The notes under the pieces were generated by a model. It was given only the letters and a program-made list of their open reading frames with translations. It was not told the origin of the DNA and made no database searches. The position numbers were made by a program, and so were the translations under genes. Positions 24,040-37,490 of a stretch of 64,000 nt of DNA are shown here, in pieces. Numbering within the stretch: position 1 is the stretch's first letter; each line of letters begins with the position of its first letter. The DNA is from Poecilobothrus nobilitatus (Eukaryota > Arthropoda > Insecta > Diptera > Dolichopodidae): assembly GCA_947095535.1 (NCBI GenBank), contig OX352774.1, positions 37,836,496 to 37,900,495 on the forward strand, in the 5' to 3' direction.

Positions 24040-24180
24040 TACGGTTGAAAACATCGAAAGTTACTTTAACCAATCAGCACAACACTTTTAAAACCAATTA
24101 TTTTATAATGGGTAACATAATGTACAGTTTTGGAGATAAGGATGAGGGAGGAATGTTTAGGAAAGTAGGTTTTTTTTATT
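24040..24180 (+). repeat. Short copy of the dispersed old repeat
   Basis: ACTTTAACCAATCAGCACAAC, then GTACAGTTTTGGAGATAAGG align with 8580-8690. Confidence 0.35.
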
Positions 24181-25059
24181 TTTAAGAAGTTTTTAAATTT
24201 CATTAGATCGTACGCATATGTATAAATTGCCAACAACAATATGGTGCTGGCATAAGGTCCCATAAACGGTATTTGCCCTTCATAAAAGGAAGACTATGTT
24301 ACGCCATATTCACAATTCGACAGTGTAGTAATGAGCATCTATCGTCACCCCTTGTTTCACGTTGGCTAAAGTGGAGTGGAGACAATATTATTTCTACTTC
24401 TTTAGAACAAATGTTTAAAGGTACCTATAAAAGGTATGAATAAAACAATTTCAATGACCTCTCACTACTTTTTAATGCAGTATTAAAAAAGAAAGAGATT
24501 TTATTATACAAACTTTTGTATTACTTCCTAAAATTATATACTTGTAATCATATAAACCGTGTATTATACGTATATACATACGTATACAGCTAGTAACTTA
24601 GGAGCACTTTTTTTTTCCTGCAGAATCTCATAAGGAATTAAATTGGACTGTTTCAAATGCAATAATTAAATTGTGATTAAATTCTATTAAATTTTTTTAT
24701 TTCGATCTCTAATCTAAAATTGTTGTATATTTAAGGGTTAAAAAATGTATTTAAAAAGTTTTAAAAAAGAAAATATTATGCTAAATAGGAAAAATGTAAA
24801 TCAAATTCAAAAAAATAAAAATAAAAACCAAACTTATAATAATAAAGTTTGAATAAATAATGAAATTTTATATAATATTAATAAATAAATAAATTATATT
24901 TATTATTTTTGAATTTTTATAACTAACCTACAAAATCAGAGATTTGAAAATAATTTTCAATTTTCTAAAATAAAATAAAAAAAAAAAACAATAAAGTAAA
25001 ACATTTTTCCTTTATCTCTTTTGTATATATAAAAAAAAAGCTAACACGCTTTACTATTG
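24181..25059. other. A+T-rich DNA with no recognised gene
   Basis: The 24290-24400 segment is less A+T-rich, but I recognise nothing in it. Confidence 0.4.
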
Positions 25060-25690
25060 TCCATTTGTTTTTAGCACATTTCCAAAAAAAATTTGAAAGA
25101 ATGTGCCTATTAGTTTTACTCTGTCCGTTCGTCTCTTTACAAAACTTCTACACAGTTAAAGATAGAGAAAAATAGTTTTAACCATGGGTAGGTCTGAGAA
25201 AAAAATTAATGTTGTAGAACAACTTTTTCATATAGCCCCATCCCTTATGGTGCTGCAGCCTCTACTAACTTTGAAAAAGCCCTATTTTTAAATACGTATA
25301 TCTCATGTTCTACCTAACATTTTTTTAATCTGAAAAAGCCATTCGACAGGAATTTTTTTTTACCTTTATAAATCAATATCAAAATTATATAAATTTTTAT
25401 AATTTTTTCAATTCATTGGTATGTGAAAACCAAATTTTGCATGATTTTTCTACCTTCATAACTCCGGAACGTTTTTAGATAGCGAATTGAAATTTTGGGT
25501 TTTCTTAGTTATATAGAGTTCCGGACTTACAGCCTTTCAAAATTGCAAAAAAGTCGTATTTTCGCATTTTTTCTTATACGAAATTTTCAAATTTTGGTGC
25601 AAGTCACAATTCTAAACAGTTTGTATTATCTTTTGGAAATGTGCGCTTTTAAAAATCATTGGTTTACATTCTGTCTTGTTTTTTATTTAA
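25060..25690 (+). repeat. Mosaic copy related to the 1.6-kb family
   Basis: The left 270 bp match 9530-9800 and 46395-46700. The right part (GTGAAAACCAAATTTTGCATG, CATAACTCCGGAACG, TATAGAGTTCCGGACTTACAG and onward) matches the right half of copy C (39200-39670) and of 46790-47030. It lacks the family's usual tail. Confidence 0.7.
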
Positions 25691-26699
25691 AATGAAAAGG
25701 AAAAAATTTGTAAAACCTAGTATTAAAATAAATGTCTTGTTTTTCTGTTTTCCTGGTTATTCTTACAAAAATTCCTTTTTTGACCTACATATTATCTTCT
25801 GCCTGGATATCAACATAAAATATATATTTAAAAACAAAAATAAACTATTATTAAATTATTATGGTGTTTCGTTTTTTTTTTTGTTTTTTTGTGGGTGAAA
25901 ATTATTTAAGAATAAAAGAAAACTTTTTTTTTGTTGTCTTCTAATCTAAATAAAAGAAATAAAATGTCCGACATGGAAACAAATAGACAAAATATACAAT
26001 AGATTTAAATTAGAAAAAAACGATAAAATATTTGTTTATGTTAACAATAAAAGATAAAATAAAAAAATATAAAAAGATCATTACAATAGAAATATTATAA
26101 TAAAATAATAATATGGTATTTATATAGAATGAAATGGAAAACGTTGTCAGAGTAAAAGAAAAAAACATTTGCTTTTTAAAGGCCGATTCCGACAACGATC
26201 AGTCACACTATTAACCGTCAAAAATTCTATGAAACGCTGTTCAAATACAGGCTGTGAGTTATAAATCATAATATGTTGATTTCAACTGTAGGTTTTACAG
26301 AGCATTTAATTCTATTGTGAGTGGGGGCAAGAGTTTTTTTTACACCTTTTCCCATCTATTTTCAAATATCCGAAAATATTTAAATTTTTGAAGTTTACAC
26401 AAGGTGAACTTTCGAAAATGAACTAAAAAAATTTTCAAAACTGAGAGTAGTATCATTGACTGCTAACATAAATTGAAAGATACTGAATATAAACTGTTTT
26501 ATATAGATTCTCGTTACAAGGTCAGATCTATAGTCTAGTAATTATTATTACTTTAAGCTCATCAATAAAAAAAATCAAAAATTGATGATTGATATTGAAA
26601 AGATTTATTCCGATATAAGAATGATTCCGAATGGTTCCAATACAATTGTTTTAAAAGAACATGAGTTATCCTTATGATAATAGATTCGCACCTCGTGCT
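25691..26699. other. A+T-rich DNA with no recognised gene
   Basis: No gene or known repeat was noticed. Confidence 0.4.
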
Positions 26700-26965
26700 T
26701 ATGTCATATACGATTTTGTAAAGTTAAAGAAGAACATTAACAACTTTCTTCAAAATTTCGTCCCTCCAAATATTCTTACTTTTAACTTACCATAATCCTA
26801 AACTTTTTTAAATTTTTTTTTTTCACATCCTTATCTCATAAGCCCAACTCTATATTTGTATTAAAAGTCCCAAACTAATGTTGATTTAAAAGTGGGTTGC
26901 TTTGGTTGGTTAAAATGCAACAATAGCCGATAGAATCATGTGAAATTCCTTTGAGTTTTCAACTA
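26700..26965 (-). repeat. Dispersed old repeat, inverted copy
   Basis: The minus strand carries CACATGATTCTATCGGC, then GTTGCATTTTAACCAACCAA, then TTTAATACAAATATAGAGTTGG and TTTAGGATTATGG, in the same order as plus 8560-8750. Confidence 0.55.
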
Positions 26966-28614
26966 ACCCTCATATAGAAGGCAAAAAAAACGAGCACGTT
27001 TTGTAACCGGAAAAATTTATTTAATAAATATATAAAATTTCATACCATGATGAAAATAGAAGTTAAATCAACAAAAGTCAACAAAAAATGAGTTATAGAC
27101 AGAAATAGAGTCTTAAAAAGAGTTATAATATTAGAATAAAAGTTAAAATTAGATAGAATGAAAGTCAAAATGAACACATTATAATGAATATACATATATT
27201 CGATGGTGATGGGGCAGTTTATAATTTAAAACAGGTTTATTACTGTATGCCGATTAATTGATGGACCTTCAACATTTTGAAAGTATTCTCAATACATTTT
27301 ATAACTCATTTTGTTGTAATCAAAAGTGTATGCTTGTATATTTATATCATTTCATTAGAAATATAAATTTGTCTTGAAATCTGGTATATTCAATTGGAAT
27401 GATAAAAAATTTAAAATTCGCAAAGTAATGAATGAATTCTCTATATTTTAAAAAATAGTGACTCTTTTGTTTCTATTATACTTTAAAAAAAATTCTAAAA
27501 AATTTAAAAATAAACCCTAAAACATCGAAAGGAAAAAAACAATCTTCGCTTAGAGGCACCTCACGTTGTTTCTTGAGATTTGCACTAAATTTGAAAAATA
27601 TTTAAAAATAAAAATTTATATAATATTAACTATCCTGCCGGACAGTTAAATTTATTAAAAAGGATATAGAATTTCTATAATAGAAAATATGAAATTTAAT
27701 GACAAAAATTCAATAGAAGGTTAAAGCACCGAATACAAAATAATAAAACATAATATAACATGAATAAAAATAGTAAAAATATTTAGGTGGATAAATGTTG
27801 AAATAATGGGGTTGTTCACACTTATGATTATAAATTATATGTATTATTTTCTAAAATTGTTTTCAGAATTTTATACGAATAATTCATGTGATATTTGATG
27901 TAATATTAGCTAAATCATGTAAATGTTCAATATTACAGAACCTATTACAGAACTAATGTAATTACCAGTTCATTTATTTAGTAGGTATTCATTTTGTTTT
28001 AAAAAATTGAAAGTATATTGAAATTACATTTTGAATTTATATTGAATTTTTTTTCAACAATATCTGAATAAATGATGATTTTAAAAATTTTTACAATTTT
28101 TTCATATAATGAATTTTTAATTGAGGTTTTGTGCAATTAAACTTAATTAATATTTAACAAACAATTCAGAATTAAACTTTTTATTTATCTTAAATGTAAA
28201 TTAAAAGTGGTCAGTACTGTATTGTACGCCCTTACTAAATCGTTGACTCAACTAAACACAAACTTTTTCTTCATTGAAAGAAAGAGTTGAAACAATTAGT
28301 ATTATAGAAGGATTATATAAAAAGATAAAAGAGCATTAGGAGGCTTCATTTTATATTTTTTCGTTCAGTTAACTTTAGTTTAATTTATTGTCCAAAATGT
28401 TGGTTAATTTTAATTCCCTCCTGTCGCGTCTAATGGTTCATATAATATTTGTTCAGTAGGTGGTGATATTACTTCTCATTTTATTCACGAACAACTGAAG
28501 TTTAGGCAAAATCAAAATAGTTTTAGATCGATAGATCTTTTCAATATCTTACACCACTCTATAGACTAGGGCAAATTTGCACATCTCGCGTATGTAATCA
28601 ACTCAATGTGATAA
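26966..28614. other. A+T-rich DNA with no recognised gene
   Basis: No gene or known repeat was noticed. Confidence 0.4.
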
Positions 28615-28763
28615 GAGATCAACTCAATGTCTCAGCTCTTTGATACCATCGTTAATAAACTAACACTGAGATCAACTGAGATCAACTCAATGTCAACTCA
28701 CACATGAGATCAACTCAATGTCTCAGCTCTTTGATACCATCGTTAATAAACTAACACTGAGAT
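28615..28763 (+). repeat. Perfect 58-bp direct duplication, 91-bp period
   Basis: The segment beginning GAGATCAACTCAATGTCTCA occupies 28615-28672 and again 28706-28763 with no mismatch seen. Extra partial copies of ATCAACTCAATGT lie just before (28597) and between them. Confidence 0.9.
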
Positions 28764-28829
28764 AAGAAACAAGAGTAAATGGTATTATTGATCTTATTTT
28801 GCAATTTAAACGCATGCCTTTACAATACC

Positions 28830-29110
28830 TAACTGATAGGAGACTGCTTTTTCTTTTTTAGGTTTGTAATTTCTAACTATTATTTAAAATCAAACTTTAT
28901 GGTTGAACCTTTAATACAAATGTACAGTTTAGTTTTAGGTATTAGGATGCATTAGGTTTTAGAGATTAAGAGGATAGAAATTTTTGGAGTGGAATCCAAA
29001 AATTTAGAATTGGTGGGGAATGGAGGAGAAAATTTCGAGGTATTTTTGAAGAAAGTTGAAGAATTAGGTTAGTTTCAAATTCGCAATGCATGAGTTGTAA
29101 AAGATATTTT
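28830..29110 (+). repeat. Dispersed old repeat, diverged copy
   Basis: TTTAATACAAATGTACAGTTTAG and the G+A-rich run after it align with 8630-8760. The DNA from 28764 to 28830 holds nothing notable. Confidence 0.4.
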
Positions 29111-29872
29111 GTCATCTTGAAAATTTAAAAGTATTTTAATGAATTTTCTACTTCTCATGTTTAGAGTTTTTCAATTAACACAATAACTTTTTTTTTTATC
29201 TTTAGAATTAGTTTCAATGAATAAAAAAATCTCTTCAAAATCTAAAAGTGAATATTTTAACAAATATTAATAGCCGAATGGAGACCGCCCACTTCATAAT
29301 TATCATTTAAATTTTAGGTGCGAAAAAATGAAATGAATTCCTATTTAAACATTTAAGTATATCTTATATCGCCACTATTTCCTTCAAACTGGGTAGATTA
29401 CTATATGTATACAGGAAGAGTTACAGAATATATCAGCAATATTTTTTCAATCCAACAGTTGTGGTGGCGGCGAAATTTAAATGTTGTTTAGGAAACTATT
29501 TGTTTATGGTCCAATATGGTCATGTGGGGTGGTAGCGCTAGAAAATTTTCGGCTAGTAAAGCAAGTTTGCTTTTGACACTTTAATTCAAGAAGCTATCAC
29601 TTAGATTCTAGTAGTACTTTTATCTTTTCTTTTTATTTTTAATTAAAAAATATCAACATATGATAAAGATTTAGCACAAAAACCATTACTTCTAAGTTTG
29701 GTGTAGCGTTAAAGCTTTTTCAGCGAAAATTCAGAAAAATACTAAGTCCCGTTCGAAGTTGTGGGAGCCACTGCAGTGAGAATGAACACTGGTTTTTTTG
29801 TGATGTTATTTCTTACTTGAAATTCTCATGTCATCCCATGGTATTAATTCTTATTATGGTTTATACAGCTTA
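29111..29872. other. No recognised gene
   Basis: The 29440-29580 segment has a more balanced base composition (GTGGTGGCGGCG and GGGGTGGTAGCGC), but no protein match or repeat copy could be recognised. Confidence 0.4.
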
Positions 29873-30064
29873 GTTTTTTTTTTAAATGCATTTCTCTGCC
29901 ACATAAGTGTGGACAGAAAATTACACAGCCTTTCCTGTTCAGGCTTGGCTGTAAATGTCGTAAGGGGGAATAACTCTTACGACGTGTGTGAGATTCGAAC
30001 CCACACTCCTTCGATGTTTACAGTGTATTTTATACGCTCTTACCTACTAGGCCACCGAGGCCCC
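29873..30064 (-). mobile_element. tRNA-derived SINE, copy 3
   Basis: On the minus strand it runs from GGGGCCTCGGTGGCCTAGTA through the B box GGTTCGAATCTCAC, GTCGTAAGAG and GGAAAGGCTGTGTAATTTTC to ATGTGGCAGAGAAATGCATT and a poly-A tail. It is a complete copy. Confidence 0.9.
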
Positions 30065-30959
30065 ATACAGCTTATTAAAATTCGTATATAAGTTTTAATA
30101 AGCATATCCAGATTATATCTGAGAAAAAGAAAATGAAAAATTATTTCGACATTAATCTAGTTAAATAATTTTCTTATAGAAACGTGAAAGTACACTATAG
30201 AAATTTATAAATTTCTACAGCTTCTTTAAAAATAAAAAGAAGAGTAATGCTTTCTATAGGAGTTTTCCTTTAATTAATCTATTTCTAATAATAATATTTC
30301 AGTAAAACTCTATAAACATCTTTTTTCCTTAAATAATAAAAAGAGAAACTTGTAAGGTATAGGTTAATAAAATTTGTTTCATCATGTTTAACTTTCAATT
30401 AAATTTTTTCCTGATTAAAAATTATTTTAATATAATGTTGTTTGATACAATTTTCTTTGAATATTTAATGAAAGAAATCAATAAAAAAATTGAAAGTTAA
30501 TTGAAAAGAAAATTTACAAAGTTAAAAAAAATGTTATGAAATTGAATAAAATGTACAAAAAAAAAAATTAAATTAAAGTGACGTTCCGTTCTGTTGAACG
30601 CAGTTAGTTAAAAAAATTCATCCGTTCTTTTGTAGTATTTCCAATAATCCTCTTTAATCATTATTGCAAATTAAATGATTCGTTTTAAAACATTTGTAGA
30701 ATTTTTTTTTTTTTTTGTAAGATCAATTAAAAAATTATAAAAAAAACTATCGAATTAATCGGTTCATTGATTAAGGAGCTTAAAGAGAAAAAAGAAAACA
30801 TTGTAAGCTTTAAAAAAACATCTTTAAAAAAGAAAATAGTTAAAAATTTAAAATATTATACACTATGGTTGATTTGAGCACATTTTTTAATTATGGATTT
30901 TTGTTTTAATATTAAAATAAAATAATTTTGCTAAAATGGAGTTCAAGCTGTTAATTTAA
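30065..30959. other. A+T-rich DNA with no recognised gene
   Basis: No gene or known repeat was noticed. Confidence 0.4.
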
Positions 30960-31290
30960 ATTCTAAACAAAATTGAAGCAACTTAGGAATTTCCATTGTT
31001 TAAAAATGAACACTTGCGTGTCTCTCGTTTTACTTTGCAACTGTTTGAGGAGAGGGATAATTGATTTTAGTTCAATAAAGCAAGTGTCATTACGTACCAA
31101 ATGTTTATAAAAGAGTGATATTGCGCCGATATCTTGACGAATGTTAAACCAAGTCAGTGTTAGTATAGTTCCACAGCGTTGCCAATTAGACGTAAGCCCT
31201 AGTATTGGATTTTGTTGAGGTAACTGAATGAAGTTTAAGATGAGTAAGTCCATATATGACCATTGTACTCCATCTTAGGTTAAATGTAGA
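30960..31290 (-). pseudogene. Relic of non-LTR retrotransposon reverse transcriptase, C-terminal region
   Basis: One frame gives PKMEYNGHIWTYSS and, after stops, LNKIQY and GLRLIGN. After a frameshift another frame gives DIGAISLFYKHLVRN, then ELKSIIPLLK and KTRDT. The order matches the end of Jockey/I-like LINE ORF2: a 'P.MEYC.HIW' segment, then 'LD..Q..ALRLIG', then 'SL.HRR.VA.LSLFY..Y', then 'L...IP' and 'TR'. At least two stops and one frameshift are present, so it is inactive. A SINE copy lies about 100 bp away on the other strand. Confidence 0.65.
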
Positions 31291-31390
31291 CTTTATAGAT
31301 ATTTGATGGTTCTTGTATTCTTTTACAACAGAAAAGAAAACCCAAACATTTGGCATCATTTTTAACTATATAATAAATATAAAATATGTA

Positions 31391-31558
31391 GGGGCCTCGA
31401 TTGCCTAGTGGATAAGAGCGTAAAAATACGCTGTAAACACCGAGTGAGTGTGGGTTTAAATCCCACACACGTCGTAAGAGTTATTCAACCTTACGACATT
31501 TACAGCCCCGCCTGAACAGGAAAGGCTGTGGACAGAGAAATGCATTAAAAAAAAAATA
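31391..31558 (+). mobile_element. tRNA-derived SINE, copy 4
   Basis: The head GGGGCCTCGATTGCCTAGTG is the fullest A-box region of the five copies. The B box is altered (GGTTTAAATCCCAC). The body is slightly shortened before GGACAGAGAAATGCATT and the poly-A tail. Confidence 0.88.
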
Positions 31559-31560
31559 TA

Positions 31561-34500
31561 TATATATAAAATGTGTTCATAACATATTTTCATTTAGCTG
31601 CATACCAAAAATGTTTTTGACCACTGTGTATTCTTTGAAATCGGGATATTGACGAATTAAATGAAATTGTGAAAGTTATATAGTAAATGTTAACTTAGTT
31701 TTACTCATACTTTATATTTGAAATTTAAATTTAGTTCGCTTTATCTGTATTTTTATTCAATGAGGCTGTTGAGGGCTGAAACCCGGTTCACCTGTCATCT
31801 AATAAATTGCAACCATATCTTATATTATATTCTGATTTATAAACATTTGATGGTTCCAAGAGCTTTCGATTGTTATATATGTATCTACAGTTAAAAAAAT
31901 ATAACAATCAGCCTAAATATATGCAAAAAAAAAAATAATTAAAAAAACATTTTTTTTTTCTTTATTTTTAATAGGGCTTCTATATTATTACTTTATAAAT
32001 TAGTTTCCTTCTTTAATCTTTTTAATTATTTTGAGAAAGTAATTTATAACTCTTAAATTCAATTTTTTTGAAACATAAAGAGTAAAACTTTATTTTCGAC
32101 GTCTTTTTAAATTTCTCCAATTTGGTCATTCTTCGTATTCTTTTAATTTTAACCAAATCCATGTATAGGATGTAAAATAAATTTGAAATACGTCGAGAAG
32201 TTACTTAAAATTAACATAGTATATTAAGTCTTAATATTAATACTAGTGAACCTTATGATTTTTATTGTTTTCATAAAATGTAATAATTTTTCTAGAGATC
32301 GGTTTATTTTATATGTAAATCTGTCGATTCCAGCATGTAAAATCTAAAAACACATAATAACCAACATAAAAAAACATGAACATAATAACCAACTTTTTGA
32401 CATATCAGAAGACATTTCAAATGTAAAATTTGTTTTAAAGTTGTTTTTAACTGACAGTGACAGAAAACATGCTATGTTTTTTAATTCAGTAGTCCGAAAA
32501 TGCACTTGATTGTTTTATATCTAGGTATGTAGGTGTGTATTAAAATTAGTTACTTACAATTGTCAAAATTGTCGCAAATGTCAATTTTGGTCTAAACACT
32601 GAATATGAAAATTTGCATTTATCTAATCAGCTGTTATTGACTTTTATTTAAATTAAAAGAAGCTTTATTTACTATCTATGTTTTAAACAGTTAAAAGTTA
32701 AGAAAACAAATGAATGCATTTTTAAACTAAGTAAAATAAAACAACAACTCTATAGCGTAGGTAGGTCTTAAATACATAAATTCAGCAGAAAGTTGAATTG
32801 GTATTAAAAAAATCGTATTAAAAAAAAATTAATTCAATTTAAAATTTTTTGAAAAAAAAAAAAATAATAAAGAAAGAAAACTTAACTTTCCTTTACTATA
32901 GTAACATTTCAAATTTTATAACAAATAAAAAATAGTTTTCTTGTTATAATAAAAAAGAACAAAACAAAAAAAAAAATATATAACGAAAAAAAGTCTCAAC
33001 CGATTATTTCATTTCCTTTAATTAAATTTAAAGGCTATAAAAGAAAAAAAAATAATAAAGAAAATTCAATAACTTTATAATACAGTAATGGAAAAAAATA
33101 TGTATACATTATCTTTTAATTTATATTTTCTTCTTTAACTTTTGTAACAACATTTTTTTCAATAATTGACTGAATAAAGTTTAAGTTTAAAAATTTTAAA
33201 GTTACAAATAAGTCGATATTCTGTTGTGTTATTTGAATTTTTATTTTAGATTAACCGTTTAATAAAACTCAAATAAATGAAACAGAAGATATTAATATGA
33301 GTACAAGGATAATAACTAATGACATTTTAATTTTGCATTTGATACCACTTCAGGTTTTTGGTTAGGAAAATTTTCAAAGATGGGGGATGAAATACCTTTT
33401 TTTAGTTTTTTAAAAATTTAGTTTAAAATAGAGTGCAATGATTCACATTCCTTTAACTTAAATATACTTTAAGAAGATTTTGTAAGAAAATGTGTTTTTT
33501 CGGAGCGGTATATTTGATCCTATATAAAATCTCCTATTGGCAAAAGACCCTGTGTCAACATCTAACAGATTTAGGAAGTTCTATGTTTGATTTTTAAGAT
33601 TGAAGAGTTGAACTAAAAATCATAATCCCTTTTTCCAGAGTTTGTATGTAATTTGATAGAGATTGAGATTTTAGAATATGTTCTTTTATTTAAAATTTGA
33701 TCAGAGGATATGATTTTGGGTAATTTATTTTTACGATGATAACTTGATTCTTCACAAAACTTAAGATTTTCAATTAAGTAGAAGCGTTAGTTTTGTTTAT
33801 TTAATAGCTTTTTATTCAACATTTTTTGTCCAATTTTTTATATAGATATATATTATATTTATACTATATATATACTATATATAGTTATATACTTTATATA
33901 TAAATATTCTTTTGTAATATATTTTTATACATTTAAAAATTTTTTTTTTTTAAAAGAGTTTTTTAAATGGATTTCTATACCATTTTATTTTTTTCAAAAC
34001 TATAATCCGATATTCACAAGAAAAGGCAGTCATCAAGGAAAACCACTTTGTTTTCATTTTTATTTTCTTTTTAATTTATATTATTTTTTTCTTTATATAA
34101 ATTTTTCTCGCGATTTCAATTTTAATCTTTTCCAAAAGAGAAAATCTTTAGTTTTTTTTTTTTTATATTTTCCGTTGATTGTTTTTTGTTTGTTTTTTTT
34201 TTTTTTTCTTTTTTGTAAAATTCGTTTTTAAGTTTTCACCATTTTCTTAATTCTTATAAATTATTTTTTTTAAAAAAAAAAAAAAAATATATAAAAAAAA
34301 ATATTTAGTTTTTTATCGCATTAAAAAAGAACTGCTACTCTCTGGTCAAAGTGGCATAGAAATTTAACCGATTGTTGTGGTTAGGAAACTAAAAGAATTA
34401 TTCTTTTTTTACAATTGGATTTTCAGAAAAATAAAATAATATTACTTATATATTTTATAATTATATATATTTATATACACATATATATATATATACATAT

Positions 34501-34780
34501 TCATATATATGCAAGTTTACATATATATAAAATTATATAAATGGTAGACATTTTAATTAATTTTCTCACTAACCTAAACAAAGGTGAAAAAATAAATTTT
34601 CACCATCATATTTTTTTTTTATTTGATATTTTTTATATATTTTTATTATTTTGTTTTTTTTTGTATTTTAAATGGCATCACAATATTAAACAAAAAACAA
34701 AAAACATAAACGAAAACACAACCGGAAAGGAAATATTATAAGAAAAATTTTAATGTAGGAAAATAAAAATATTACCGTTA
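31561..34780. other. A+T-rich DNA with no recognised gene
   Basis: CATAATAACCAAC occurs twice, at 32352 and 32390. TA-rich runs occupy 33840-33910 and 34440-34530. The open frame at 34541-34741 is low-complexity. Confidence 0.5.
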
Positions 34781-35141
34781 TGCTGGATTCACTGCTGCAG
34801 TACATTTGTTCTGAACTATTTTTTAAAAAAAGAAGCCTAACGCTAACGATTTATTGCTTCAGAATGTTCTCTTCCGAAATTAATTATTTACTAAAAAAAA
34901 ATTACTGCGGAGTGTCTGTTTTCTAATAAATTTTTTTTTTTTTTAAATGTGAGTAATGTCAAACAAATTAAAAATGACAGCAAAAAAAAAATAGTTCTGA
35001 ACTAAAAAGTTAAAGATAAATCAACTTTTGTTCCACAAAGAAAAAAAAAGTTCTGCCCGTTTGTGAGAGAATTCAAATTTTCATATAAAAAAAAAGCGCG
35101 CATGATTACAGAACAAATGTACTAAAGCAGTGAATCCAACA
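34781..35141. mobile_element. 361-bp MITE with about 32-bp terminal inverted repeats and TTA duplication
   Basis: The left end TGCTGGATTCACTGCTGCAG and following TACATTTGTTCTG are mirrored at the right end with three mismatches. TTA flanks both sides (34778-34780 and 35142-35144). A 3-bp TTA/TAA duplication is typical of PIF/Harbinger-type MITEs (family knowledge). No transposase is present. Confidence 0.8.
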
Positions 35142-37189
35142 TTATTGTGCTGACTGACTTTAATTTTGCTTATGATTTAATATTTGGTATCTGGACACTA
35201 ATAAATAGCCGTGATGTTGAATGATTACTGTTTTCAAGAGTTTCCTGTCCCATTACAGTACTAAATTCAATACAACTTATTAAAATACATTTGAAATACA
35301 TTTCAGGCCGCCAGAAAATGAGAAGTGAATTAAAATAAAAACGTCATTGTAAATTAAGGATGGATGTGAGTTGTATTAATAATCTCTTTAACGATTCTGC
35401 AACGGTTATAGGTTAAAGGCAACTATGATGCATCTTCTATATAGTAACTCATTGTTTCGTTTTAAGGTAAAATATTCTAATAGACGTTAGATCATGTCTA
35501 ATAAAAACCGATAGACAAACAAAAGAAAATTTAACAAGGAAAACGAAAAAAAAATGAAACTATTATAGTAAAGCTAAAAATAAAAAATTGAAAACTAAAT
35601 CTAAAATTAAAAAAAAAAAAAAATACCTTAGCGAAAAAATAGAAAATTTTAGTTTCAGAAAAGAAAATAAAGGAAAAGGATGAAAATATCAAACTTAAGC
35701 AATGCTAAGTAAAAAGAACAATGACAAATATTACGAAATGCATACCGAAATATTTATTTTTTGTTTTTTAAAAGCTTATAAATTTTTTTTTCATTTTTTT
35801 CCATTTTTTGTTTAAATTTTATTTCACTTCTCTTCTGTTATGAATATTTAATATGTGTAATATTTAAGAAAAGTATAAAATAGAAAGAAATATAATATCA
35901 TTCAACTTGTCAACCAATATAATACCCAATTTAAAAGAATGAAAGTATAAAATATGATTATATGCCTATCACATTTCCGATTGGTTTGTGGTGATCTATT
36001 GAATACGTTTGTTTAATTTTTCAAAAAAAAAAAATATAAGGTTATGTTGCATTCTAAAGTAAAGCAGTAATAAAAATTTAACACTGAAATAAAACTTTAA
36101 CTGTCAACATAATATGATAAATATTTTATTAATAATAATTAAATAGATAGTGTACAACTATACTGGACTGTATTTAAGGGATATATGGTAAGGATCAATT
36201 TTAAGGATATGTTATAAGGTTTTAAAATATAATGTATATTATAAAATATTCCTATTTATTGTAGGAATATATTTTATAATTTTTTTTTTTTAAATTCTTC
36301 TAATTAAATTTAGCCTTAGAGTCTTTTTAGTTATGTAATATTTTCATACTTTTGAAATAGTATTTGAAATTTTTTCAATATGCAAAATATTTTCCTTTTA
36401 TTGAACAAAATTAAAATGCATTATACTAACTTTTAGAAATTCTTTTAATAAATTTTGTTTGTAACAATTTACAATTTTTTTCAAAAATAATTACAATTTG
36501 CATACAAACGAAATTTAATGAATTTTATACTCTGTTTCGAAAAAACAAACTAACATTTATATTGTTATATCTATTAGAATTATTCTAGAAGGGAAATAAC
36601 AGAAGAGTTGAAGGATATAATACCCTTATAAGAATAAATAATGGCGTTCTATATAGGTTTTGTTAACAAAAACAAAAAAAAAAAAAAAAAAAGAAAAAAG
36701 GCAAAGACAAAAAAAAGAAAAAAACTAAAACCTTAAAATTAGTGGTGGTCGGTTCATTTTTTGTAGTTAGACCAGTGACGACCCAATCTGCAATTAATTT
36801 GTGTTTTGTTTAATATTAAGTTCAGACAAAATTGTAAAAAATTGAATTTGAAAAAAAATTAACATTGATTAGATTAAATTATGCCTTATACATATGTTCA
36901 TTATATTAATAATATTGTTAATCATTATATTTGTTTGTTATTTTTGTTTATTTATGTGTAAATCTTCAAATTTCTTATATTTATATGAAAAAATAAAATT
37001 ACGGATTGAAAGGATAAAAAGAAAAAAAGTCATGGATATCTATGTATAGACGAGGATGAGGAAGTGGATTGACTTACAAAAGAAGAAGCTGTAATACCCT
37101 TATACCCTTAAGAGATATCCTTATACTCTTTAATACCCTAATAAGAGAAGCAATAAACATAAAAGAGGCAAACTGTACAAGCAAACTAT
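35142..37189. other. A+T-rich DNA with no recognised gene
   Basis: Long A runs lie near 36670. No gene or repeat copy was noticed. Confidence 0.4.
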
Positions 37190-37490
37190 TTGGGTTCAGA
37201 CGATTTAAAGAGCTTCTGCAAAACTGTAACTGAAAATGATATGAAAAAATTATAGGATTCAGTAAAAATAAACTAACTCTAACAGGTTCCTTTTGGGTTA
37301 AAGGAGCATTTAAAGGAAATTGTAATAGAGAATGATGGTATATGCAGATTCTTCAAGAAGATTAATGTCCAACACAACATAATTAAAAAGTGCGGAATTT
37401 TAATTTCAGCCAAATATGTGCATTTATAGAAGCATTTTGCTTTAACGAAGACGAAGTGTCAACAATTATAGATCAACACGTAGAATATGC
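37190..37490 (+). pseudogene. Relic of a non-LTR retrotransposon ORF2 C terminus
   Basis: Pieces in shifting frames read KLTLTGSFWVKGAFKGN, then VIENDGICRFFKK, then KCGILISAKYVHL before a stop. This is the pattern of the post-RNase H region, 'LTGHC.LK.HL..IGIENDG.CRFC', with the first cysteine of the zinc-knuckle-like motif kept and the second turned to F. It is the same family as 60960-61195. It is dead. Confidence 0.6.
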
